Shown one piece after another: positions 19,132 to 34,445 of a stretch of DNA of 64,000 bases. Source of the DNA: Panulirus ornatus (lineage: Eukaryota > Arthropoda > Malacostraca > Decapoda > Palinuridae). Positions within the stretch are counted from its first letter, which is position 1. Each line of letters begins with the position of its first letter. Made by a program: the position numbers and the translations under genes. The DNA lies in the NCBI RefSeq assembly GCF_036320965.1, contig NC_092262.1, positions 1,276,911 to 1,340,910 of the forward strand, read 5' to 3'. The notes below the pieces were generated by a model. It searched no databases, was not told the DNA's origin, and was given only the letters and a program-made list of their open reading frames with translations.

Positions 19132-22100
19132 ATCCCTGGGGATAGGGGTGAAAGAATACTTCCCACGTATTCCTAGCGTGTCGTAGAAAGCGACTAGAGG
19201 GGACGGGAGCGGGGGGCCAGAAATCCTCCCCTCCTTGTATTAACTTTCTAAAATGGGAAACAGAAGAAGGAGTCACGCGGGGAGTGCTCATCCTCCTCGA
19301 AGGCTCAGAGTGGGTTGCCTAAATGTGTGTGGATGTAACCAAGATGTGAAAAAAGGAGAGATAGGTAGTATGTTTGAGGAAAGGAAACTGGATGTTTTGG
19401 CTCTGAGTGAAACGAAGCTCAAGGGTAAAGGGGAAGAGTGGTTTGGGAATGTCTGGGGAGTAAAGTCAGGGGTTAGTGAGAGTTCAAGAGCAAGGGAAGG
19501 AGTAGCAATACTCCTGAAACAGAAGTTGTGGGAGTATGTGATAGAGTGTAAGAAAGAAAATTCTCGATTAATATGGGTAAAACTGAAAGTTGATGGAGAG
19601 AGGTGGGTGATTATTGGTGCTTATGCACCTGAGCATGAGAAGAAAGATCAAGAGAGGCAAGTGTTTTGGGAGCAGCTGAATGAGTGTGTTAGTGGTTTTG
19701 ATGCACGAGACCGGGTTACAGTGATGGGTAATTTGAATGCAAAGGTGAGTAATGTGGCAGTTGAGGGAATAATTGGTATACATGGGGTGTTCAGTGTTGT
19801 AAATGAAAATGGTGAAGAGCTTGTAGATTTATGTGCTGAAAAAGAACTGATGATTGGGAATACCTGGTTTAAAAAGCGAGATATATATAAGTATACTTAT
19901 GTAAGTAGGAGAGATTGCCAGAGAGCGTTATTGGATTACGTGTTAATTGACAGGCGTGCGAAAGAGAGACTTTTGGATGTTAATGTGCTGAGAGGTGCAA
20001 CTGGAGAGATGTCTGATCATTATCTTGTGGAGGCTAAGGTGAAGATTTGTATGGGTTTTCAGAAAAGAAGAGTGAATGTTGGGGTGAAGAGGGTGGTGAG
20101 AGTAAGTGAGCTTGAGAAGGAGACCTGTGTGAGGAAGTACCAGGAGAGACTGAGTACAGAATGGAAAAAGGTGAGAACAATGGAAGTAAGGGGAGTGGGG
20201 GAGGAATGGGATGTATTTAGGGAATCAGTGATGGATTGCGCAAAAGATGCTTGTGGCATGAGAAGAGTGGGAGGTGGGTTGATTAGAAAGGGTAGTGAGT
20301 GGTGGGATGAAGAAGTAAGAGTATTAGTGAAAGAGAAGAGAGAGGCATTTGGACGATTTTTGCAGGGAAAAAATGCAATTGAGTGGGAGATGTATAAAAG
20401 AAAGAGACAGGAGGTCAAAAGAAAGGTGCAAGAGGTGAAAAAAAGGGCAAATGAGAGTTGGGGTGAGAGAGTATCATTAAATTTTAGGGAGAATAAAAAG
20501 ATGTTCTGGAAGGAGGTAAATAAAGTGCGTAAGACAAGGGAGCAAATGGGAACTTCAGTGAAGGGCGCAAATGGGGAGGTGATAACAAGTAGTGGTGATG
20601 TGAGAAGGAGATGGAGTGAGTATTTTGAAGGTTTGTTGAATGTGTTTGATGATAGAGTGGCAGATATAGGGTGTTTTGGTCGAGGTGGTGTGCAAAGTGA
20701 GAGGGTTAGGGAAAATGATTTGGTAAACAGAGAAGAGGTAGTGAAAGCTTTGCGGAAGATGAAAGCCGGCAAGGCAGCAGGTTTGGATGGTATTGCAGTG
20801 GAATTTATTAAAAAAGGGGGTGACTGTATTGTTGACTGGTTGGTAAGGTTATTTAATGTATGTATGACTCATGGTGAGGTGCCTGAGGATTGGCGGAATG
20901 CGTGCATAGTGCCATTGTACAAAGGCAAAGGGGATAAGAGTGAGTGCTCAAATTACAGAGGTATAAGTTTGTTGAGTATTCCTGGTAAATTATATGGGAG
21001 GGTATTGATTGAGAGGGTGAAGGCATGTACAGAGCATCAGATTGGGGAAGAGCAGTGTGGTTTCAGAAGTGGTAGAGGATGTGTGGATCAGGTGTTTGCT
21101 TTGAAGAATGTATGTGAGAAATACTTAGAAAAGCAAATGGATTTGTATGTAGCATTTATGGATCTGGAGAAGGCATATGATAGAGTTGATAGAGATGCTC
21201 TGTGGAAGGTATTAAGAATATATGGTGTGGGAGGAAAGTTGTTAGAAGCAGTGAAAAGTTTTTATCGAGGATGTAAGGCATGTGTACGTGTAGGAAGAGA
21301 GGAAAGTGATTGGTTCTCAGTGAATGTAGGTTTGCGGCAGGGGTGTGTGATGTCTCCATGGTTGTTTAATTTGTTTATGGATGGGGTTGTTAGGGAGGTA
21401 AATGCAAGAGTTTTGGAAAGAGGGGCAAGTATGAAGTCTGTTGGGGATGAGAGAGCTTGGGAAGTGAGTCAGTTGTTGTTCGCTGATGACACAGCGCTGG
21501 TGGCTGATTCATGTGTGAAACTGCAGAAGCTGGTGACTGAGTTTGGTAAAGTGTGTGGAAGAAGAAAGTTAAGAGTAAATGTGAATAAGAGCAAGGTTAT
21601 TAGGTACAGTAGGGTTGAGGGTCAAGTCAATTGGGATGTGAGTTTGAATGGAGAAAAACTGGAGGAAGTGAAGTGTTTTAGATATCTGGGAGTGGATCTG
21701 GCAGCGGATGGAACCATGGAAGCGGAAGTGGATCATAGGGTGGGGGAGGGGTGCGAAAATTCTGGGGGCCTTGAAGAATGTGTGGAAGTCGAGAACATTA
21801 TCTCGGAAAGCAAAAATGGGTATGTTTGAAGGAATAGTGGTTCCAACAATGTTGTATGGTTGCGAGGCGTGGGCTATGGATAGAGTTGTGCGCAGGAGGA
21901 TGGATGTGCTGGAAATGAGATGTTTGAGGACAATGTGTGGTGTGAGGTGGTTTGATCGAGTGAGTAACGTAAGGGTAAGAGAGATGTGTGGAAATAAAAA
22001 GAGCGTGGTTGAGAGAGCAGAAGAGGGTGTTTTGAAGTGGTTTGGGCACATGGAGAGGATGAGTGAGGAAAGATTGACCAAGAGGATATATGTGTCGGAG

Positions 22101-22430
22101 GTGGAAGGAACAAGGAGAAGAGGGAGACCAAATTGGAGGTGGAAAGATGGAGTGAAAAAGATTTTGTGTGATCGGGGCCTGAACATGCAGGAGGGTGAAA
22201 GGAGGGCAAGGAATAGAGTGAATTGGAGCGATGTGGTATACCGGGGCTGACGTGCTGTCAGTGGATTGAATCAAGGCATGTGAAGCGTCTGGGGTAAACC
22301 ATGGAAAGCTGTGTAGGTATGTATATTTGCGTGTGTGGACGTATGTATATACATGTGTATGGGGGGGTTGGGCCATTTCTTTCGTCTGTTTCCTTGCGCT
22401 ACCTCGCAAACGCGGGAGACAGCGACAAAG
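19132..22430 (+). mobile_element. Full-length RTE-like LINE, copy B (left arm)
   Basis: Runs from ATCCCTGGGGATAGGGG (19132) through the ATG at 19253 to the short 3'UTR and GACAGCGACAAAGTATAAAA near 22435. Its palindrome partner is B' at 37938-41237. Both share the variant QVNWDVSL and a one-base insertion near the GEGAKILG codons. About 3.3 kb. Confidence 0.95.
19253..22250 (+). pseudogene. EN-RT ORF of copy B, one frameshift, endonuclease Asp changed
   Basis: The first 858 codons (19253-21829) contain the endonuclease, full RT with [23 protein letters not shown] and [13 protein letters not shown], and the start of the C-terminal region. An extra T at about 21752 (GGGGTGCGAAAAT against GGGGGCGAAAAT) shifts the frame. 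The last 180 codons (21708-22250) are open in the other frame, with WFGHMERM and [11 protein letters not shown]. In the endonuclease the conserved GDLNAKV reads GNLNAKV and SDH follows GEM instead of GGM, so catalysis is probably impaired. The partner B' keeps GDLN. Confidence 0.92.
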
Positions 22431-22441
22431 TATAAAAAAAA

Positions 22442-22459
22442 ATATATATATATATATAT
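22442..22459. repeat. Short (TA)n between LINE tail and next LINE
   Basis: Only about 18 bases of TA between the poly-A of copy B and the truncated 5' end of copy C. Confidence 0.9.
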
Positions 22460-24958
22460 TGGATTACGTGTTAATTGACAGGCGTGCGAAAGAGAGACTT
22501 TTGGATGTCAATGTGCTGAGAGGTGCAACTGGAGGGATGTCTGATCATTATCTTGTGGAGGCTAAGGTGAAGATTAGTATGGGTTTTCAGAAAAGAAGAG
22601 TGAATGTTGGGGTGAAGAAGGTGGTGAGAGTAAGTGAGCTTGGGAAGGAGACCTGTGTGAAGAAGTATCAGGAGAGACTGTGTACAGAATGGAAAAAGGT
22701 GAGAACAATGGAAGTAAGGGGAGTGGGGGAGGAATGGGATGTATTTAGGGAATCAGTGATGGATTGCGCAAAAGATGCTTGTGGCATGAGAAGAGTGGGA
22801 GGTGGGCTGTTTAGAAAGGGTAGTGAGTGGTGGGATGAAGAAGTAAGAGTATTAGTGAAAGAGAAGAGAGAGGCATTTGGACGATTTTTGCAATGAAAAA
22901 ATGCAATTGAGTGGGAAAAGTATAAAAGAAAGAGACAGGAGGTCAAGAGAGAGGTGCAAGAGGTGAAAAAAAGGGCAAATGAGAGTTGGGGTGAGAGACT
23001 ATCAGTAAATTTTAGGGAGAATAAAAAGATGTTCTGGAAGGAGGTAAATAGGGTGCGTAAGACAAGGGAGCAAATGGGAACTTCAGTGAAGGGCGTAAAT
23101 GGGGAGGTGATAACAAGTAGTGGTGATGTGAGAAGGAGATGGAATGAGTATTTTGAAGGTTTGTTGAATGTGTCTGATGACAGAGTGGCAGATATAGGGT
23201 GTTTGGGTCGAGGTGGTGTGCAAAGTGAGAGGGTTAGGGAAAATGATTTGGTAAACAGAGAAGAGGTAGTAAAAGCTTTGCGGAAGATGAAAGCCGGCAA
23301 GGCAGCAGGTTTGGATGGTATTGCAGTGGAATTTATTAAAAAAGGGGGTGACTGTATTGATGACTGGTTGGTAAGGTTATTTAATGTATGTATGACTCAT
23401 GGTGAGGTGCCTGAGGATTGGCGGAATGCGTGCATAGTGCCATTGTACAAAGGCAAAGGGGATAAGAGTGAGTGCTCAAATTACAGAGGTATAAGTTTGT
23501 TGAGTATTCCTGGTAAATTATATGGGAGGGTATTGATTGAGAGGGTGAAGGCAGGTAAAGAGCATCAGATTGGGGAAGAGCAGTGTGGTTTCAGAAGTGG
23601 TAGAGGATGTGTGGATCAGGTGTTTGCTTTGAAGAATGTATGTGAGAAATACTTAGAAAAGCAAATGGATTTGTATGTAGCATTTATGGATCTGGAGAAG
23701 GCATATGATAGAGTTGATAGAGATGCTCTGTGGAAGGTATTAAGAATATATGGTGTGGGAGGCAAGTTGTTAGAAGAAGTGAAAAGTTTTTATCGAGGAT
23801 GTAAGGCATGTGTACGTGTAGGAAGAGAGGAAAGTGATTGGTTCTCAGTGAATGTAGGTTTGCGGCAGGGGTGTGTGATGTCTCCATGGTTGTTTAATTT
23901 GTTTATGGATGGGGTTGTTAGGGAGGTAAATGCAAGAGTCTTGGAAAGAGGGGCAAGTATGAAGTCTGTTGGGGATGAGAGAGCTTGGGAAGTGAGTCAG
24001 TTGTTGTTCGCTGATGATACATCGCTGGTGGCGGATTCATGTGAGAAACTGCAGAAGCTGGTGACGGAGTTTGGTAAAGTGTGTGGAAGAAGAAAGTTAA
24101 GAGTAAATGTGAATAAGAGCAAGGTTATTAGGTACAGTAGGGTTGAGGGTCAAGTCAATTGGGAGGTGAGTTTGAATGGAGAAAAACTGGAGGAAGTGAA
24201 GTGTTTTAGATATCTGGGAGTGGATCTGTCAGCGGATGGAACCATGGAAGCGGAAGTGGATCATAGGGTGGGGGAGGGGGCGAAAATTTTGGGAGCCTTG
24301 AAAAATGTGTGGAAGTCGAGAACATTATCCCGGAAAGCAAAAATGGGTATGTTTGAAGGAATAGTAGTTCCAACAATGTTGTATGGTTGGGAGGCGTGGG
24401 CTATGGATAGAGTTGTGCGCAGGAGGATGGATGTGCTGGAAATGAGATGTTTGAGGACAATGTGTGGTGTGAGGTGGTTTCATCGAGTAAGTAACGTAAG
24501 GGTAAGAGAGATGTGTGGAAATAAAAAGAGCGTGGCTGAGAGAGCAGAAGAGGGTGTTTTGAAATGGTTTGGGCACATGGAGAGAATGAGTGAGGAAAGA
24601 TTGACCAAGAGGATATATGTGTCGGAGTTGGAGTGAACGAGGAGAAGAGGGAGACCAAATTGGAGGTGGAAAGATGGAGTGAAAAGGATTTTGTGTGATC
24701 GGGGCCTGAACATGCAGGAGGGTGAAAGGAGGGCAAGGAATAGAGTGAATTGGAGCGATGTGGTATACAGGGGTTGACGTGCTGTCAGTGGATTGAATCA
24801 AGGCATGTGAAGCGTCCGGGGTAAACCATGGAAAGCTGTGTAGGTATGTATATTTGCGTGTGTGGACGTGTGTATGTACATGTGTATGGGGAGGGTTGGG
24901 CCATTTCTTTCGTCTGTTTCCTTGCGCTACCTCGCAAACGCGGGAGACAGCGACAAAG
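22460..24958 (+). mobile_element. RTE-like LINE copy C, 5'-truncated at LDYVLIDRR
   Basis: Begins TTGGATTACGTGTTAATTG, the end of the endonuclease, right after TA, and is complete to the short 3' terminus and an A-run. Two nonsense changes break the frame: TGA at 22894-22896, where other copies have CAGGGA, and TGA at 24634-24636. The long middle frame 22954-24636 has [13 protein letters not shown] and FADDTSLVADS, with Ala changed to Ser after FADDT. The right palindrome arm carries a different LINE here, in the wrong orientation to be its mirror image. Confidence 0.93.
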
Positions 24959-24961
24959 TAT

Positions 24962-25380
<419 letters not shown>

Positions 25381-25384
25381 TTAA

Positions 25385-25812
25385 TTGAAATGAAAGGTGG
25401 TGTATTATATGGATGCACTTTTCAAACAATATAAGAACTCTTTCCCAACTAGGTTTGATAATGCTCTATGAAAATTAATGAAAGATGATAATTTGCATAA
25501 AGCAAAAACTGGCCAGAGTAATGCTGTAGTGATTATGAACAAATATGATTATAAAGACAAAGTAAGCGATATTCTGAGTGATGATAATGCATACTCTGAA
25601 ATGCACAGGGATCCAACGAACAAAAGAGAGTAGAAAATTTCACAAATATAAAAAAAAGGAAAAAAAATGAAGTGCAAGGAAAATTTGATCAAAGAACTTT
25701 CAATTCAAAACCCATCAACACTATACATGTACGGTTTAATCAAGACCCACAAAACCAAACAATCTCATACGGCAAATTATAAGCTCAATAAGTTCTCCTA
25801 CATATAAGGTAT
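25385..25812 (+). mobile_element. Penelope-like element fragment, copy 1
   Basis: Codons 25409-25807 read in a single frame, interrupted by three stops, as [16 protein letters not shown]..., KTGQSNAVVIMNKYDYKDKV, SDILSDDNAYSEMHRDPTN and later TLYMYGLIKTHKTKQS...YKLNKFSYI. The pattern (AVV.MNK.DY, ..DPT, then YGL.K.HK before the RT palm) is that of the N-terminal RT region of Penelope-like retroelements. The catalytic YADD part and the GIY-YIG domain are absent. Old and defective. It is found three times, each time beside a LINE 3' tail. Confidence 0.75.
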
Positions 25813-26525
25813 CAGCAAAAATGTGTGTTTGAGGGAATAGTGATTCCAACAATGTGATATGGTTGCGAAGCATAGGCTATAGATAGGGCTGTGTGAAGGA
25901 GAGTGAATGTGTTGGAAATGAAATCATTGAGAACAATATATGGTATGAAGTTGTTTGATCGAGTAAGTTATGAAAGGGTAAGAGAGATATGTGGTAATAA
26001 AAAGAGTGTGGTGGAGACACCGGAAGAGGGTGTGTTGAAATGGTTTGGTCACATAGAGAGAATCAGTAAGAAAAGATTAGCAAAAGAATGTGTGTCAGAG
26101 GTGGAGAGAAGAAGAAGCGGGAGACCAAATTAGAGGTGGAAGTATGGAGTTATAAAGAGTTTGAGCGATCGGGGCCTGAAGATATAGGAGGGTGAAAAGC
26201 GCGCAGGAAATAGTGTCAATTGGAACGATGTGGTACACCGGAGTCGACGTGCTGTCAATGGATTGAAACATGGCATGTAAAACGACTGGGGCAAAGCATG
26301 GAAAGGTCTGTGGGACCCGGATGTGGAAAGGGAGCTGTGTTTTCGGTGCATGACACATGACAGCTAGAGAAAGAGTGTTAACGAATTAGACCCTCTATGT
26401 CTGTTCATGCCGTTACCTCGCTGGAATCCTATTTCATGTGTGGCGGGGTGGCGACGAGAATTGATGACGGCAGCATGTATGAACATGTATTCATCTAAAT
26501 GTGCATATCTCTGTGCATGTATATA
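25813..26525 (+). mobile_element. Old RTE-like LINE fragment, C-terminus and long 3'UTR
   Basis: Begins VFEGIVIPTM (GIVVPTM in younger copies) and includes MNVLEMKSLRTIYGMKLFDRVSYERVREICGNKK, a damaged GRPN and W.YGVIKSLSDRG block, and a diverged long 3'UTR that ends near TGCATGTATATATATGTATC without reaching the terminal motif. Stop codons and indels are frequent. It meets a minus-strand old copy tail to tail at about 26526. Confidence 0.85.
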
Positions 26526-29165
26526 TATGTATCACCCATTCCCGTCACCACTACGTAACTCATGAATTGGCATCCCCTCCCGCAGCGCGCGCGCAAAGTA
26601 ACTCTAAGAAAAAGACAACAAATTTCACATTCGTTCACACTCAGTCTCTAGATGTGATGTGTAATGCACCGAAACCACAGCTCCCTTTCCACATCCAGGC
26701 CAAAAAAAAAAAAAAAAAATTCCACGGTTTACCCCAGACGTTTCACATTCAGTGGTTCAATCCATTGGCAATACGTTGACCCGGTATACCACATCGTTCC
26801 AATTCACTCTATTCCTTGCACGCCTTTCACTCTCCTGTATGTACAGGCCCCGATTGCTCAAAATCTTTTTTACTCCATCCTTCCACCTTCAATTTGGTCT
26901 CACACTTCTCCTCGTTCCCTCCACCTCTGACACATATATCCTCTTTGTCAATCTTTCCTCACTCATCCTCTCCATGTGACCAGACCATTTCAATACACCC
27001 TCTTCTGCTCTCTCAACCACACTCTTTTTATCACCACACATCTCTCTTACCCTTTCATTACTTACTCCATCAAACCAACTCACACCACATACTGTCCTCA
27101 TTCATTTCGTTTCCAATACATCCAACCTCTTCCGTAAAATCCTATCTATAGCCTATGCCTTGCAACTATATAGCATTGTTGGAACCACTTTTCCTTCAAA
27201 CATACTTATTTTTTGCTGTCAGATATAACGTTCTCGCCTTCTACACATTCTTCAATGCTCCCAGAACCTTCGCCCTCTTCCCCACCCTGTGATTCACTTC
27301 CGCTTCTTTGGTTCCATCCACTACTAAAATTCACTCCCAGATATCTAAAATACTTTACTTCTTTTAGTTTATCTCAATTCAAACTTACCTTCCAATTAAC
27401 CTGTCCCTCAACCTTTATGAACTTGATAACCTTAGTCTTATTCACATTTACTCTCAGCCCTCTTCTTTCACACACTTTACAAAGCTCAGTCACCAGCTTC
27501 TACAGTTTTTCACCCGAATCAGTCGCGAGCGCATTATCATCATCGAACAAGAGCTGACTCCCTTTCCAAGCCCTTTCATCCAAAACAGACTGCGTACTTG
27601 CCTTTCTCTCCAAAACTCTGGCATTTTCCTTCCTAGCCACCCAATCCATAAACAAATTAAAAAACCATTGAGACATCACGCACCCCTGCCGGAAACCGAC
27701 ATTCACGTGGAACCAATCACTTTCCTCTCTTCCTACTCGTGCACATGCCTTACATCCATGGTAAGCCTTTTCACTACTTTTAGCAACTTACCTCTCACAC
27801 CTAATACTCTTAATACCTTCCAAAAAGCATCTCTATCAACTCTATCATATGCCTTCTCCGGATCCATAAATGCTACATACAAATCCATCTGTTTTTCTAA
27901 GTATTTCTCACACACATTCTTCAAAGAGAACGCCTGATCCACACATCCTCTAGCACTTCTGAAACCACACTGCTCTTCCCAATTTGATGCTCTGTACATG
28001 CCTTTACCCTCTCAGTCAATACTCTGTCATATAATCTCCCAAGAATACTCAAGATACTTATACCTTTTTAAATTGAAAACTCACCTTCATCCCCTTTGCC
28101 TTTGTATAATGGCACTATGCATGCATGCCGTCAATCTTCAGGCACTTCACAATGAACCATACATAAACTGCATATCCCTAACAATCAGTCAGCTACACAG
28201 TCACACCCTTTTTAACTTAACAAATTTCACTGCAATACCATCCAAACCCACTGCCTTGCTGGCTTTCATCTTCCACAAAGCTTTCACTACCTCTTCTTTG
28301 TTTACCAAACCATTCTCCCTGACCCTCTCACTTCGAACACGATCTCGACCAAAACACCCTATATCTGCCAACAAACCTTGAAAATATTCACTCCATCTCC
28401 TTTTCAGTTCATCACTAATTGTTTTACCTTCCCATTAGCCCCCTTCACTGATGTTCACATTAGTTTTCATGTCTCACGCAATTTATTTACCTCCTTCGAA
28501 AACATCTATTTGTTTTCCCTAAAATCTAATGATATTCTCTAAAAGCAACTCTCATTTGCCCTCTTTTTCACCTCTTGCACCTCTGTCTTGGCCTCCTGCC
28601 TCATTCTTTTTGATATCTCCCAGTCTTCTATACTACTTCCCTGCAAAAGTTACCCAAATGTCTCTCTCTTCTCTTTCACTACTATTTCTGATATGATCAC
28701 ATTCCGACATTACTGCTTCCTCCCAACTCCCCGTACGTCATTTGCTCTCACCTTTGTCATTCTGTACTCATTTGCTCCTGGTACTTCCTCACACAAGTCT
28801 CCTTTCCAAGCTCACTTGCTCTCACTACTCTCTTCATTCTAAAATTCTCTCTTCTTTTTTGAAAACCTCTACAAATCTTCACCTTCGCCTCCACAAGAAA
28901 ATTATCACACATCCCTTCAGTCCCCCTTTCAGCTTATTAACATCCAAAAGTCTCTCTTTCACGCAACAATCAAAAAAACACATAATCCAATAATGCTCTT
29001 TGGCCATGTCTCCTACTTCCATACGCTTACCTATGTATATCTCTATTTAAACCAGGTATTCCCAATCACCAGAAGTTTTTCGGCGCCAGACCTCTCCCGC
29101 TCCCCTTAAACTCCCTCTGCGACATAGGGGGAATACGTGGGAAGTATTCTTTCTCCCCTGTCCCA
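26526..29165 (-). mobile_element. Old RTE-like LINE, nearly 5' complete but internally deleted and heavily mutated
   Basis: The minus-strand copy runs from a 5'UTR remnant (GGGGAATACGTGGGAAGTATTC at about 29130-29150) through linker, RT and C-terminal region to the long 3'UTR. The RT palm motif reads LLFDDDNALATDS at about 27540, where [11 protein letters not shown] is expected, and QGCVMSQWFFNLFMDWV replaces the usual motif 5. A deletion joins the 5'UTR directly to the endonuclease GNTW block near 29090, removing about 0.6 kb that the partner at 31238-34445 keeps. Many indels; no coding potential. Confidence 0.85.
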
Positions 29166-29199
29166 GGGATATATGTATTATTATTTTTTCAATTTTGTA
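29166..29199. repeat. AT-rich junction
   Basis: TATTATTATTTTTTCAATTTTG between two minus-strand LINE pieces. No further feature seen. Confidence 0.6.
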
Positions 29200-31137
<1,938 letters not shown>

Positions 31138-31237
31138 NNNNNNNNNNNNNNNNNNNNNNNNNNNNNNNNNNNNNNNNNNNNNNNNNNNNNNNNNNNNNNN
31201 NNNNNNNNNNNNNNNNNNNNNNNNNNNNNNNNNNNNN
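31138..31237. other. Assembly gap (100 N) at palindrome spacer/right-arm boundary
   Basis: 100 N. The right arm begins at the first base after it, so the true centre of symmetry may be hidden or wrongly joined here. Confidence 0.99.
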
Positions 31238-34200
31238 TTCCCACGTATTCCCCCTATGTCGTAGAGGGAGTTTAAAGGGAGCGGGAGAGGTTTGGCTAGA
31301 AGCCCTCCCCTCCTTGTATCTAACTTTTTAAACGGGTAAACAAAGGAAGAAGTCATGAGGGAGTGCTCATTCTTCTCGAAGGCTCAGATTGGGGTGTCTA
31401 AATGTGTGTGGATGCAACCAAGATGAGGAAAAAGGCGAAATACGTAGTATGTTTGAGGAAAGAAACCTTGATGTTTTGGTCCTAAGTGAAATGAACCTCA
31501 AGGGTAAAAGGGAAGAGTCGTTTGGGAATGTCTTGGGAATTAAGTCAGGGGTTGATAAAAAGAAAAGAGCAAAGGAAGTAGGAGCATTACTCCTGAAGCA
31601 CGAGTTGTGGGAGTATGTGATTGAGTGTGAGAAAGTAAACTATAGATTGATGTGCATAAAAGTGAAAGTGGATGGAGGGATATAGTTAATTATTGGTGAC
31701 TAAGCACCTGGTCATGAGAAGAAAGATCATGAGAGGCAAGTGTTTTGGTAGCAGCAGAGCTAGTCTGTTAGCAGCTTTGATGCACGAGACGGGGTTATAG
31801 CGATGGGTGATTTGAATGCAAAGGTGGGTAACGTGGAAGTTGAGGATATAATTGGTGTACATGCGGTGTTCAGTGTTGTAAGAAAAAGTTCTGGTGATTG
31901 GGAACACCTGGTTTAAAAAGAGATATACATAGGTAAGCGTATGGAAGTAGGAGAGATGGCCAAAGAGCATTATTGGATTACGTGTTTTTTTATTGTTGCG
32001 TGAAAGAGAGACTTTTGGATGTTAATAAACTGAAAGGGGGACTGGAGGGATGTGTGATAATTTTCTTGTGGAGGCGAAGGTGAAGATTTGTAGAGGTTTT
32101 CAAAAAAGAAGAGAGAATGTTAGAATGAAGAGAGTAGTGAGAGCAAGTGAGCTTGGAAAGGAGACTTGTGTGAGGAAGTACCAGGAGCAAATGAGTACAG
32201 AATGACAAAGGTGAGAGCAAATGACGTACGGGGAGTTGGGAAGGAATGGAATATATCTAGGGAAGCAGTAATGGTGGAATGTGGTCATATCAGAAATAGT
32301 AGTGAAAGAGAAGAGAGAGACATTTGGGTGACTTTTGCAGGGAAGTAGTATAGAAGACTGGGAGATATCAAAAAGAATGAGGCAGGAGGCCAAGACAGAG
32401 GTGCAAGAGGTGAAAAAGAGGGCAAATGATAGTTGCTTTGAGAGAATATCATTAGATTTTAGGGAAAACAAATAGATGTTTTCGAAGGAGGTAAATAAAT
32501 TGCGTGAGACATGAAAACTAATGTGAACATCAGTGAAGGGGGCTAATGGGAAGGTAAAACAATTAGTGATGAACTGAAAAGGAGATGGAGTGAATATTTT
32601 CAAGGTTTGTTGGCAGACATAGGGTGTTTTGGTCGAGATCGTGTTCGAAGTGAGAGGGTCAGGGAGAATGGTTTGGTAAACAAAGAAGAGGTAGTGAAAG
32701 CTTCGTGGAAGATGAAAGCCAGCAAGGCATTGGGTTTGGATGGTATTGCAGTGAAATTTGTCAAGTTAAAAAGGGGGTGACTGTGTAGCTGACTGGTTGT
32801 TAAGGATATTCAATTTATGTATGGTTCATTGTGAAGTGCCTGAAGATTGACGGAATGCATGCATAGTGCCATTATACAAAGGCAAAGGGGATGAAGGTGA
32901 GTTTTCAATTTAAAAAGGTATAAGTATCTTGAGTATTCTTGGGAGATTATGTGACAGAGTATTGATTGAGAGGGTAAAGGCATGTACAGAGCATCAAATT
33001 GGGAAGAGCAGTGTGGTTTCAGAAGTGGTAGAGAATGTGTGGATCAGGCGTTCTCTTTGAAGAATGTGTGAGAAATACTTAGAAAAACAGGTGGATTTGT
33101 ATGTAGCATTTATGGATCCGGAGAAGGCATATGATAGATTTGATAGAGATGCTTTTTGGAAGGTATTAAGAGTATTAGGTGTGAGAGGTAAATTGCTAGA
33201 AGTAGTGAAAAGGCTTACCATGGATGTAAAGCATGTGCACGAGTAGGAAGAGGAAAGTGATTGGTTCCACGTGAATGTCGGTTTCCGGCAGGGGTACGTG
33301 ATGTCTCAATGTTTTTTTAATTTGTTTATGGATTGGGTGGCTAGGAAGGAAAATGCCAGAGTTTTGGAGAGAGAGGCAAGTACGCAGTCTGTTTTGGATG
33401 AAAGGGCTTGGAAAGGGAGTCAGCTCTTGTTCGATGATGATAATGCGCTCGCGACTGATTCGGGCGAAAAACTGTAGAAGCTGGTAACTGAGCTTTGTAA
33501 GGTGTGTGAAAAAAGAAGGCTGAGAGTAAATATGAATAAGACTAAGGTTATCAGGTTCATAAAGGTTGAGGGACAGGTTAATTGGAAGGTAATTTTGAAT
33601 TGAGATAAACTAAAGGAAGTAAAGTATTTTAGATATCTGGGAGTGAATTTTAGTAGTGGATGGAACCAAAGAAGCGGAAGTGAATCACAGGGTGGGGAAG
33701 AGGGCGAAGGTTCTGGGAGCGTTGAAGAATGTGTGGAAGGCGAGAACGTTATATCTGACAGCGAAAAATAAGTATGTTTGAAGGAATAGTGGTTCCAACA
33801 ATGCTATATAGTTGCAAGGCATAGGCTATAGATAGGATTTTACGGAAGAGGTTGGATGTATTGGAAACGAAATGTATGAGGACAGTATGTGGTGTGAGTT
33901 GGTTTGATGGAGTAAGTAATGAAAGGTAAGAGAGATGTATGGTGATAAAAAGAGTGTGGTTGAGAGAGCAGAAGAGGGTATATTGAAATATTCTGGTCAC
34001 ATGGAGAGGATGAGTGAGGAAAGATTGACAAAGAGGATATATGTGTCAGAGGTGGAGGGAACGAGAAGTGTGAGACCAAATTGAAGGTGGAAGGATGGAG
34101 TAAAAAAGATTTTGAGCAATTGGGCCTGTACATACAGGAGAGTGAAAGGCGTGCAAGGAATAGAGTAAATTGGAACGATGTGGTATACCGGGGTCAACGT

Positions 34201-34445
34201 ATTGTCAGTGGATTGAACCACTGAATGTGAAACGTCTGGGGTAAACCGTGGATTTTTTTTTTTTTTTTTGGCCTGGATGTGGAAAGGGAGCTGTGGTTTC
34301 GGTGCATTACACATCACATCTAGAGACTGGGTGTGAACGAATGTGGCATTTGTTGTCTTTTCCTAGAGTTACTTTGCGCGCGCGCTGCGGGAGGGGATGC
34401 CAATTCATGAGTTACGTAGTGGTGACGGGAATGGGTGATACATAT
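31238..34445 (+). mobile_element. Old RTE-like LINE, near full length, heavily mutated
   Basis: Begins in the 5'UTR (TTCCCACGTATTCCCCCTATG), has CTTTTTAAACGGGTAAACA where younger copies have the ATG start, then [33 protein letters not shown] (31389-31685). Next come a decayed endonuclease, linker and RT with MSQCFFNLFMDWV and LLFDDDNALATDS (33271-33477), a C-terminal region and long 3'UTR. Stops and indels lie throughout. The 3' end is cut in the UTR at TATATACATGCACAG, where a minus-strand fragment begins. Confidence 0.88.
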
